DNA of 29,640 nucleotides from NCBI GenBank assembly GCA_944321005.1, contig CALUJT010000002.1, forward strand, positions 1 through 29,640. Reading direction: 5' to 3'. Source of the stretch: an uncultured Atopobiaceae bacterium. Lineage in GTDB: Bacteria; Actinomycetota; Coriobacteriia; Coriobacteriales; Atopobiaceae. This document shows positions 22,184-28,517 of this stretch, piece after piece (position 1 is the stretch's first letter; each line of letters starts with the position of its first letter). A program made the translations under genes and the position numbers. The notes under the pieces were generated by a model. It was not told the DNA's origin. It made no database searches and saw nothing but the letters and a program-made list of their open reading frames with translations.

Positions 22184-23441
22184 GCTCATCTTGTTCGAGC
22201 TCAAGAAGATGCTCTCCCGCCGCGTGGCGCTCGTGGCAAACGTCGGCGTCGTCGTCTTTCTCGTCGCCATCATGGCGCTCAACGTGGTCCAGACCAAGAC
22301 GGAGAACGCCCGGGGCGAGATTGTCTCCGGCACCGAGGCGATCGCGCAGATGCGCGCCGACGCCGAGGAGCACGCGGGCACGATAACCGCCGAGTGCGCA
22401 GCGGCGGACATAGCCGCCTACCAGGAGACGGTCTTCTCGCGCATCGACCGCGACGCCGTGACCCAGATGACGGGCTCGGCCGTCTATGACCTCATGTTCC
22501 AGAGCTTCTCCGACGAGGAGGTCTACGAGCTCTACAACCCCTACTGGAGCTGGCTGCTGCGCCCCTGGCGAATCTCGGGCGAGGAGCCCGCGCAGACAGC
22601 CGTCCGCGTGACGCCCGAGATGGCGGCCGACTGGTACGGCGCGGCGGCGGGGCTCACCCAGCAGTCCCTCGACGACGGCCAGGGTGGCATGTGGGAGTAC
22701 TCCGACGCCGAGCGGGCGTACTGGACGGACCTGCGCTCCTCCGTGCCAGAGCCCATCGAGTACGGCTACTCGGGCGGCTGGGGCAACGTGGTCGACTGCG
22801 CGGCCTTCCTCGTCTTCCCGATCCTCGCCGCGTGCGTGACGCTGGCGCCCGCGTTCTCCTTCGAGTACAGCTCCGGCGCCGACGCGGTGGTGCTCGCCAC
22901 CCGGCGCGGCCGCTCGACGCTCGTGGCCGCCAAGGTCGTGGCGGGGCTCGCCTACGCGACCGCCCTCTTCGCCCTCAGCGCCGCCATCATCGTGGGGGCC
23001 TCGCTCACCTTCTACGGGGCTGACGGCTTCGGGCTCTCGATCCAGAGCATGGCGCTCACGTCACCGTACCCGCTCACGGCGGGGCAGGCCGCGCTCGCAT
23101 GCGTGGGGCTCATGTACGCCGCGTGCCTGGGCTTCTCGTGCCTCACGCTCGCGCTCTCGTCGCGCACTCCCTCGACGCTCACGGTCTTCCTCGCGGACGT
23201 GGCGCTCGTGCTGCTCACGGGACTCGTCCCCTCGGCCGGCGTGGGTGTGCTCGAGCGGGTGCTCGCACTCTTCCCGATCAACTTCGCCAACTTCAGTGTG
23301 CTCTTCTCGGCGCTCGAGTCCTACCCGCTCGGCCCGGTCGTGCTCGACCTCATCGGCACGGTCCTTCTCGTCTACGCGGCGCTCGTGCTCGTCTCGACCC
23401 CCGTGGCGGTGGTCTCGTTCAGGAGGCGCCAGGTGGCGTAG
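22176..23441 (+). CDS. ABC transporter permease (ABC-2-like)
   Basis: This 421-residue protein starts LILFELKKMLSRRVALVANVGVVVFLVAIMALNVV, the N-terminal membrane segment typical of ABC-2-type permeases. A hydrophilic extracytoplasmic region of about 160 residues follows (about 45-205), rich in acidic residues. About five more membrane segments follow, beginning NVVDCAAFLVFPILAACVTLAPAF. FSFEYSSGADAVVLATRRGRS is the short cytoplasmic loop likely to touch the ATPase. It is co-transcribed with the ATPase upstream. The substrate is unknown; the sigma factor in the same operon suggests envelope stress or antimicrobial peptide export. Confidence 0.88.
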   Translation: MARLILFELKKMLSRRVALVANVGVVVFLVAIMALNVVQTKTENARGEIVSGTEAIAQMRADAEEHAGTITAECAAADIAAYQETVFSRIDRDAVTQMTGSAVYDLMFQSFSDEEVYELYNPYWSWLLRPWRISGEEPAQTAVRVTPEMAADWYGAAAGLTQQSLDDGQGGMWEYSDAERAYWTDLRSSVPEPIEYGYSGGWGNVVDCAAFLVFPILAACVTLAPAFSFEYSSGADAVVLATRRGRSTLVAAKVVAGLAYATALFALSAAIIVGASLTFYGADGFGLSIQSMALTSPYPLTAGQAALACVGLMYAACLGFSCLTLALSSRTPSTLTVFLADVALVLLTGLVPSAGVGVLERVLALFPINFANFSVLFSALESYPLGPVVLDLIGTVLLVYAALVLVSTPVAVVSFRRRQVA

Positions 23442-23462
23442 CCGCTTAGCTTCCGTAGTTTG

Positions 23463-23502
23463 CGATTAGCGGAAGTGAATTCGAATTCACTTCCGCTAAT
23501 CG
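23463..23502. repeat. Perfect 40-bp palindrome upstream of the second Fic gene
   Basis: The halves 23463-23482 and 23483-23502 are exact reverse complements (CGATTAGCGGAAGTGAATTC and its complement). It lies 21 bp after the permease stop and 57 bp before the Fic start. It does not share the GGGACAG core. It may be a transcription terminator or an operator site for the Fic protein's C-terminal winged helix. Confidence 0.85.
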
Positions 23503-23558
23503 AGATTACGAGAAGCAGAATGGGGTCCTACGGGAAGTCAGAACGGGGGGTGGGGGAC

Positions 23559-24749
23559 ATGCTGTCAGCGGTCGGCTACGAGGAGCTTCCTTGGCACATC
23601 GATCCAAACGAGCGGGACCTCATTCCCCGAAGCGCTCGCAGGAGGATATCGACGACCTATCAGGTGTCCATTCCAGCCACCATTGCCAATCTCAGCCTGG
23701 CGGTCTCGGAGGCCACCTCAGCGCGCATCGACGATCTGCTGATGAGACTCGCCCGCTTCGACGAGGCACAGGCTGCACGTGGCTACGATCTGCCTGCGCT
23801 CCTGCTGCGGAGTGAGTCCGCGGCAAGTTCTCAGATCGAGCACCTCACCTCGAGCGTCCGCAATGTCGCCCTTGCCGAGCTCTCGAACGACGCTCCGGCT
23901 AACGCGCGCATCGTTCAGGGCAACGTCGCGGCCATGCGTGAGGCGCTCAAACTGCCGCCGGAGATCTCGATTGAGCAGATCAAGGCGATTCATCGCTCCC
24001 TGATTGAGCCAACGGGGGCGTCGTTCGGGGGAGAGTTGCGAGACGAGCAGGTGTGGGTCGGCGGGACGGCATATATCCCGCATGGGGCACTCTTCGTTCC
24101 GCCCGTCCCAAGCCGCATCACAGGCTGCCTTGAGGATCTTGTCGCTTTTGTCAGCAGGGACGACGTCAGCCCGATTGCCAAGGCGGCGCTTGCGCACGCG
24201 CAGTTCGAGACCATCCACCCCTTCATCGACGGAAACGGGCGCACGGGCAGGGTCCTTCTCCACCGTATTCTCAGAAACGAGGGCGTGCTCACGCGCACCA
24301 CGCTGCCCGTCTCCGCAGGGCTTCTCCACGACGTTGACGCCTACATGGGGGCAATCAAGGCCTATCAGGGTGGCGACTACCTGTCCATTGTAGAGAGCGT
24401 GTTGAGCGCGCTCGAGCTCGCCCTCGTCATCGGCGGTCGAGTCTCCGGTCTCATTGACGATGTGATGGAAGGCTGGAGGTCTGCCATTTCCGAGCGCGCC
24501 GGGTCGGCCATCTGGCGCCTTCCGCCGCTGCTGGCAGAGCAGCCTGTTGTTACCATCGCATATGTCGCGGAGCACCTGTCGATCACTCCGCGTGCCGCCT
24601 CGACCCTGGTCGCGAGGGCGTGCGAGTACGGGATGCTGCGCCCCCTAGGGTCGCGCCGGCGCGGCGACTTCTACCAGAGCGACGGGCTCATCGACGTTCT
24701 TGAGGAGATTTCGAGCATGGCGGGCATTCGTCGCATGCTCGCGCGGTGA
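23559..24749 (+). CDS. Fic-family protein with Fic_N and winged-helix domains
   Basis: The 396-residue protein (from ATG 23559) has an N-terminal Fic_N-like region (VSIPATIANLSLAVSEATS), then SSQIEH at about 90-95, the position of the inhibitory (S/T)xxxE(G/N) helix, with His in place of Gly/Asn. The catalytic motif HPFIDGNGRTGR is at about 220-231. The target-clamp stretch is VWVGGTAYIPHGALFVPP. The C terminus is a winged helix (VAEHLSITPRAASTLVARACEYGML). Such proteins AMPylate targets. Start choice is uncertain: GGGGGG lies about 8 bp before ATG 23559, while ATG 23520 has only a weak site. It is unlike the HTH-Fic protein at 14610, with the HTH at the opposite end. Confidence 0.87.
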   Translation: MLSAVGYEELPWHIDPNERDLIPRSARRRISTTYQVSIPATIANLSLAVSEATSARIDDLLMRLARFDEAQAARGYDLPALLLRSESAASSQIEHLTSSVRNVALAELSNDAPANARIVQGNVAAMREALKLPPEISIEQIKAIHRSLIEPTGASFGGELRDEQVWVGGTAYIPHGALFVPPVPSRITGCLEDLVAFVSRDDVSPIAKAALAHAQFETIHPFIDGNGRTGRVLLHRILRNEGVLTRTTLPVSAGLLHDVDAYMGAIKAYQGGDYLSIVESVLSALELALVIGGRVSGLIDDVMEGWRSAISERAGSAIWRLPPLLAEQPVVTIAYVAEHLSITPRAASTLVARACEYGMLRPLGSRRRGDFYQSDGLIDVLEEISSMAGIRRMLAR

Positions 24750-25100
24750 GACAAAGGGGACGGCGATCTGGTCGTCCTCGCTTGGCTCGGTGCCGTCCAT
24801 GAGGGTGGCCCACTCCACGGAGACGTCATCGACGGAGAGCTCGCCGTCGCACGCGACCTCGTAGCTCATTGGCTCAAAGAACCCGGAGTTGGACTCGGTG
24901 GATACCGTCGCCGTGCCCGGCGCTGCCTACGTCACCCGCACGGTGTAGTAGATGACGTCCGCCTCCGAGCTCACGTACTTCTCGTTGGGCGAGACCGTCT
25001 CCTCAAAGACAACCGTTCCGCCTGAGGAGGTCCCGCAGCCGAGAAGAACGAGTGCGCACGCCAGGCAGAGCGTCGCAAGAACCGCAGTCAGTCTCCTCAT
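24750..25100 (-). pseudogene. Degraded lipoprotein gene with an in-frame stop
   Basis: From ATG 25100 (AGGAGG 6 bp upstream) the frame reads MRRLTAVLATLCLACALVL with lipobox LLGC, and then FEETVSPNEKYVSSEADV. A TAG stops it after 57 codons (24927-24929). The same frame continues open with AAPGTATVSTESNSGFFEP, then SYEVACDGELSVDDVSVEW and DGTEPSEDDQIAVPF, which looks like real secreted-domain sequence. The 3' end is cut where it meets the Fic gene at a GACAAAGGGGAC repeat fragment. I read this as a lipoprotein gene broken by a nonsense change and truncated by rearrangement. The remaining 24750-25158 holds nothing else except a GAGAAGAAC motif at 25041. Confidence 0.65.
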
Positions 25101-25125
25101 GTGCGCCTCCTGTCATCGCCTGCCC

Positions 25126-25131
25126 TATAGT
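25126..25131 (+). promoter_or_regulatory. Candidate -10 box of the UPF0178 gene
   Basis: TATAGT lies 27 bp before the start codon. No convincing -35 box is seen. Confidence 0.3.
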
Positions 25132-25158
25132 CTAGTCACTCACCGGCAAAGGAGACCC

Positions 25159-25683
25159 ATGCCACGCACCCTCTACATCGACGCTGACGCGTGCCCGGTC
25201 ACGCGCGAGGCGCTCGCCTGCGCGCGGCGGGCGCTCGTACCTGTCGCGATCGTGGGCAACACCACGCAGAACCTCGAGCGGCACATCCGGCTCGACGATC
25301 CGCGCGACGCGGACCATGCCCGTGGCCGCGACGCCATGCACGACGGCTTCTGGGTGGACGTGCTCGACGTGTCCGTTGGCGCGGACAGCGCGGACTTTGC
25401 CATCGTGGAGCGCCTGCAGCCGGATGACGTGGTGGTCACGCAGGACATCGGCCTCGCGAGCATGGTGCTGGGGCGCGGCGCGGCGGCCATCGGCGTGCGC
25501 GGGCGCGTCTACACCAAGGCCACGATCGACATGGACCTCTTCATCCGTCACGAGGAGAAGAAGGTGCGCCGAGCCGGTGGCCGCACGCGCGGGCCCGCGG
25601 CTTTCACGGACGAAGACCGCGAGCGCTTCGCCCGCAACCTCGCCGACCTTCTTGCCGATGCGTTCCACGCGCCATCGGCTTGA
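25159..25683 (+). CDS. UPF0178 (YaiI/YqxD, DUF188) family protein
   Basis: This 174-residue protein belongs to the widespread UPF0178 family, a PIN-like fold of unknown function. Markers are the opening LYIDADACPVTREAL, the central VDVSVGADSADFAIV-like block (ADSADFAIVERLQPDDVVVTQDIGLA), RGRVYT and the late FTDEDRERFARNLADLL. Conserved acidic residues (D7, D9 and those in DSADFAI and TQDIGLA) suggest metal-dependent nuclease chemistry, but this is unproven. GGAGACCC precedes ATG 25159. No operon partner is evident. Confidence 0.92.
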   Translation: MPRTLYIDADACPVTREALACARRALVPVAIVGNTTQNLERHIRLDDPRDADHARGRDAMHDGFWVDVLDVSVGADSADFAIVERLQPDDVVVTQDIGLASMVLGRGAAAIGVRGRVYTKATIDMDLFIRHEEKKVRRAGGRTRGPAAFTDEDRERFARNLADLLADAFHAPSA

Positions 25684-25710
25684 TCGGCAGGTTCGTTCGC
25701 TGCCGTATTG

Positions 25711-25928
25711 CTGCGAGGTTTGGCCGTTCGTGCGATGTTCAGCGCGTGCGCTGCAAGGTTTTGCCCTTCGTGCGATGCGATTTTGGGGACAACGAGGGTC
25801 TCGCGAAACCCCCTTGCTGAGAATCCGCAGGAAATAAAATCAAAACCGAAATCAAAATCGGTACAGGCCTCAATAATGCATCGCACGAAGGCGCAAACCT
25901 CGCACGAATTCTCGTCAGCATCGCACGA
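25711..25928. repeat. AT-rich dyad-symmetric island with CATCGCACGA repeats
   Basis: A 27-nt unit ending TTCGTGCGATG occurs twice in direct orientation with exactly 40-bp period (25711-25737 and 25751-25777, three mismatches). An inverted copy lies at 25879-25905, and a further CATCGCACGA is at 25919-25928. The central part is AT-rich and has its own ACCGA...TCGGT hairpin. There is no convincing ORF. The long dyad could fold into a large RNA or mark the ends of a decayed mobile element. It fills the 297-bp gap between the UPF0178 gene and selD. Confidence 0.65.
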
Positions 25929-25958
25929 GCACCAGTTTCTTGCAATCTCGTATAAGGC

Positions 25959-25983
25959 GACAAAGGGACGCCCCTTTTCATCA
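25959..25983 (-). repeat. Palindrome fragment at the end of selD
   Basis: On the - strand it reads TGATGAAAAGGGGC, then GTCCCTTTGTC, a mosaic of the repeat types at 692 and 2307. The selD stop codon TGA is its first triplet. Confidence 0.6.
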
Positions 25984-27030
25984 CCCGCCAACGACGACGC
26001 TCTTCTCGCCGCGGGGGACGGCGCGGCCGATGATCGCCGCGGGAAGGCCCTCGTCGCGCAGGGCGCCAGCCAGGCGCTCCGCGTCCTTCTCGGGCAGGGC
26101 CAGAAGCAGCCCGCCAGAGGTCTGCGGGTCAAAGAGCACGTCAGTGAGGTCGAGCGGCAGCGCCTCGTCGAGCGCCACACGCGGGCCGAAGAAGTCTCGG
26201 TTGCGGTAGGTGCCGGCGGGGATGAGCCCGAGCGCAGCCATCTCGCGGGCGCGTGCCATGACGAGCACCGCGGCAGCGTCGATCACGAGCGTGACGCCGG
26301 AGGCCTCGGCCATCTCGCAGGAGTGCCCCATGAGCGAGAAGCCCGTGACGTCCGTGGCCGCGTGCGGCCAGGCGCCCAGCTCGCGGGCCAGGCGGATGGG
26401 AGCCTCGTTGAGCGTGGTCATGGAGTCCGTGGCCACGCGCACGCCGGCGTCGTCCAGGATGCCGCCCTTGTGCGCGGTGGTGAGGACGCCCGTGCCGAGC
26501 GCCTTGGTGAGCACGAGCGCGTCACCCACGCGGGCGCCCCCGTTCTCCAGGCGCTCGTCCAGCTGCACGAAGCCCGTTACCGCGAGGCCGTACTTGGGCT
26601 CGTGGTCGTTGATCGAGTGCCCTCCCGCCACGACGCACCCGGCGCGCCGGCACGTCTCCGCGCCGCCGGCCAGAATCTGGCCTGCGACCTCGATGCCCAG
26701 GCAGTTGGGGAAGCACAGGAGGTTGAGCGCGAGCGCGGGCCGGCCGCCCATCGCGTAGACGTCGGAGAGCGCGTTGGTGGCCGCGACCTGGCCAAAGAGG
26801 AACGGATCGTCCACCATGGGCGGGAAGAAGTCCGTGGTGGCTATGAGGCCGCGGCCGTCTCCCAGGTCCCACACGCAGGCGTCGTCGGAGGCGTCAAAGC
26901 CCACCACGAGCTCCGGCGCGTCCAGGCGCGGCAGTCCGGACAGCACACCCGCGAGCTCTCCCGGGGCGATCTTTGCCGCACAGCCCGCGGCCTCCACCAG
27001 CTCCGTGAGCCTCACGCCCGTCATGTCCAT
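25981..27030 (-). CDS. selD: Selenide, water dikinase (selenophosphate synthetase)
   Basis: This 349-residue enzyme makes selenophosphate from selenide and ATP. Active-site Cys and Lys are in AAGCAAKIAPG, with cysteine in the position that is selenocysteine in some homologues. The ATP/metal residues lie in ATTDFFPPMVDDP and AATNALSDVYAMGG, and GGHSINDHEPKYG and ATDVTGFSLMGH follow in family order. ATG 27030 has GGGGG 5 bp upstream; ATG 27042 lacks a site. It stands alone, away from yedF and the YqeB-XdhC gene, but should feed them. No selA, selB or tRNA-Sec is in the window, so a role in selenium-modified molybdenum enzymes is likely but not proven to be the only one. Confidence 0.95.
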   Translation of the reverse strand: MDMTGVRLTELVEAAGCAAKIAPGELAGVLSGLPRLDAPELVVGFDASDDACVWDLGDGRGLIATTDFFPPMVDDPFLFGQVAATNALSDVYAMGGRPALALNLLCFPNCLGIEVAGQILAGGAETCRRAGCVVAGGHSINDHEPKYGLAVTGFVQLDERLENGGARVGDALVLTKALGTGVLTTAHKGGILDDAGVRVATDSMTTLNEAPIRLARELGAWPHAATDVTGFSLMGHSCEMAEASGVTLVIDAAAVLVMARAREMAALGLIPAGTYRNRDFFGPRVALDEALPLDLTDVLFDPQTSGGLLLALPEKDAERLAGALRDEGLPAAIIGRAVPRGEKSVVVGG

Positions 27031-27097
27031 CGCAGCCCCCATCCGACAAAACCTGTCCCAAAATCTCAGAAAGAAAAAACACGTCCCCAATTAACAG

Positions 27098-27129
27098 ACG
27101 CCCCCGGGGCGCGCAGGTCCCGGGGGCGT
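27098..27129 (-). terminator. GC-rich hairpin after the YegP-like gene
   Basis: Arms ACGCCCCCGGG and CCCGGGGGCGT (11 bp, perfect) surround a 10-nt loop, 30 bp downstream of the - strand gene. The T tract is poor. Between it and selD lies an A-rich stretch (27070-27080) with worn fragments of the GTCCC repeat family. Confidence 0.6.
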
Positions 27130-27158
27130 GCCGAGTCGTCAGTTCCTAGCCCGCGCGG

Positions 27159-27530
27159 CTAGTTCTCGTCTGCCGCGAGGGAGGAGTCGCACTCCGCGCG
27201 CGTGCGCTCGATGCGCCTGAGCAGGGACTCCTTGAGCTCGTACGTGTGCGAGCGGGCGATGTCGCCGGCCTCGTGCGTGATGAAGCGGAAGAAGTAGTGG
27301 CCGTCGAAGTCCTCGTAGATGCGGAACTTGGGCGTGGACTCGCGGTCGAAGGCGTCGATCGTGCTGTCCTCGATCTCCGCGTCTGCGGCGGAGGCGCGCA
27401 CGCACTCGATGCCGTGCAGGCACTCGTCCTTGGACGGGAAGATGATCGACGACATGAGGATGTGCCCGTTGGAGGCACAGAGGTTGAAGCAGTAGCGGCC
27501 CTCGTTCTCAACCACGACGTACTGACCCAT
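27159..27530 (-). CDS. YegP-like (DUF1508-type) small protein
   Basis: This 123-residue protein appears to be two related halves. The first half is YCFNLCASNGHILMSS with FPSKDECLHGIECVR, which matches the DUF1508/YegP pattern (xFxLKASNGxxI...SK..C..GI..V). The second is KFRIYEDFDGHYFFRF followed by ARSHTYELKESLLRRIERTR. DUF1508 repeats are small beta-rich units of unknown function. ATG 27530 is preferred over the upstream TTG because GGTGGTG lies just ahead. It is preceded on its own strand by a 360-bp region without a gene and followed by a hairpin terminator. Confidence 0.72.
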   Translation of the reverse strand: MGQYVVVENEGRYCFNLCASNGHILMSSIIFPSKDECLHGIECVRASAADAEIEDSTIDAFDRESTPKFRIYEDFDGHYFFRFITHEAGDIARSHTYELKESLLRRIERTRAECDSSLAADEN

Positions 27531-27892
27531 AGGAATCACCACCAAACTCGATTTACCTACCGATTACAAAAGGTTAGCTCGGCCGACCTCGGTTGGATGC
27601 GGGAGGTTCGCGGGCGGTCGGATTTGCTCGGGGAGGCGACGCGCAGCGGGCCAATAGACGGCAGCTGCGGGGAGGCGGGCAGGAGGGGCGGACGATAAGA
27701 ACGGCGTCCCGCAACGTGGGAACGGTTACGACCGGCCCGAATGGGGTAGGTATTCCATACACGCCACGGGCTGGCGTGGTCGGGGGACGCGCCAGCCCGC
27801 CAGCTCACGAGAGGGGCCCCGGTCGCAGGTGGCTGCGACCGGGGCCCCGTTGTTTCAGGTGGCGAGAAGAGCGGGTGGGCTGGTCCTTCTCG
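27531..27892. other. Gene-free region with three hairpins
   Basis: No credible gene is seen. Hairpins: GGGCTGGCG/CGCCAGCCC (27768-27776, 27790-27798); a 15-bp perfect stem GGGGCCCCGGTCGCA / TGCGACCGGGGCCCC (27813-27827, 27834-27848), a strong terminator candidate for the iorAB operon; and GCGAGAAG/CTTCTCGC (27862-27869, 27886-27893), an inverted pair of the GAGAAGRAC-type motif touching the iorB stop. A short - strand ORF (27557-27808) has no features of a real protein. Confidence 0.6.
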
Positions 27893-28513
27893 CTAGCGGG
27901 CCTCGCCGCGGAGCGCCGCGTCGCGGCCGGCCTCGAAGGCGGCGAGGTTGGCGTCCACGGTCGCCGCGGGGACGCAGGCGCGCACGGCGTCGCGCCAGAG
28001 CTCCACGTCGAAGGGCAGCGCCGTGGAGAGCGCGCCCACGAGCACCACGTTGGTGGAGCGGGGCGTCCCCAGGCCGCGGGCGATGACGCCGGCGTCCAGC
28101 AGGTGGGCGCCCATCTCGCGCAGGCGCTCGTCCACACGCTCGGGCATCTGGAAGTTGCCGATGTTCACGGAGACGGGCGTGATCTCTTCGTCGTTCACGA
28201 ACATGCGGCCGCCGGGAGCGAGGAAGTGCTGGGCGCGCAGGGCCTCCACGGCCTCGAAGGCCACCACCACGTCGGCGCAGCCGTCGTCGCAGACCATGGT
28301 GGAGACGTGCTCGCCCAGGCGGATGACGGTGGAGACGGACCCGCCGCGCTGGCTCATGCCGTGGATCTCGGAGACCTTGACGTCGAGGCCCGCGTCGGCG
28401 GCAACCGTGGCGAGGAGCTTGCCGGCGAGGATGGTGCCCTGGCCGCCCACGCCCACGAGCAGGATGGTCTTGGTGCCCGTGACGAGGGCGCCGTTCTTCT
28501 CGGTATCTGCCAT
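27893..28513 (-). CDS. iorB: Indolepyruvate:ferredoxin oxidoreductase, beta subunit
   Basis: This 206-residue subunit works with IorA to oxidise aryl pyruvates from aromatic amino acids to aryl-acetyl-CoA, reducing ferredoxin. It carries the gamma-type domain of 2-oxoacid oxidoreductases: ILLVGVGGQGTILAGKLL (about 17-34), then SEIHGMSQRGGSVSTVIRLG, which binds CoA or contacts the TPP subunit. The C-terminal FDVELWRDAVRACVP is family-typical. AAGGAG lies 7 bp before ATG 28513. It follows iorA with 4 bp between. In anaerobic gut or oral bacteria this supports amino acid fermentation and may supply reduced ferredoxin. Confidence 0.95.
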   Translation of the reverse strand: MADTEKNGALVTGTKTILLVGVGGQGTILAGKLLATVAADAGLDVKVSEIHGMSQRGGSVSTVIRLGEHVSTMVCDDGCADVVVAFEAVEALRAQHFLAPGGRMFVNDEEITPVSVNIGNFQMPERVDERLREMGAHLLDAGVIARGLGTPRSTNVVLVGALSTALPFDVELWRDAVRACVPAATVDANLAAFEAGRDAALRGEAR

Positions 28514-28517
28514 GGGT

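Larger units (their letters stand above)
531..28501. other. Dispersed 9-mer GAGAAGRAC, 28 copies
   Basis: Forward copies begin at 531, 3179, 4546, 7196, 8237, 9358, 11843, 13087, 15224, 16763, 19864, 21624 and 25041. Reverse copies (GTYCTTCTC) begin at 1336, 4900, 5305, 7137, 10710, 13589, 13782, 18244, 20573, 21803, 23361, 24252, 26093, 27883 and 28493. The wider consensus is SCGAGAAGRACG, with C directly before the 9-mer in most copies. The count was done by eye. At 70% GC about 0.2 copies would be expected by chance on both strands (assumed composition). Confidence 0.75.

Noticed and set aside
24927..24929. TAG in the lipoprotein frame as a recoded sense codon (for example pyrrolysine)
   Set aside because: No recoding system is visible, many genes here use TAG as a normal stop, and the gene is also truncated at its 3' end.
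25711..25928. CRISPR-like array
   Set aside because: Only two direct units, imperfect, with spacers of about 13 bp and inverted copies; no cas genes.
27557..27808. 83-codon - strand ORF in the gap upstream of the YegP-like gene
   Set aside because: Composition is Arg/Pro/Ser-rich as in shadow frames, with no ribosome site or recognisable features.
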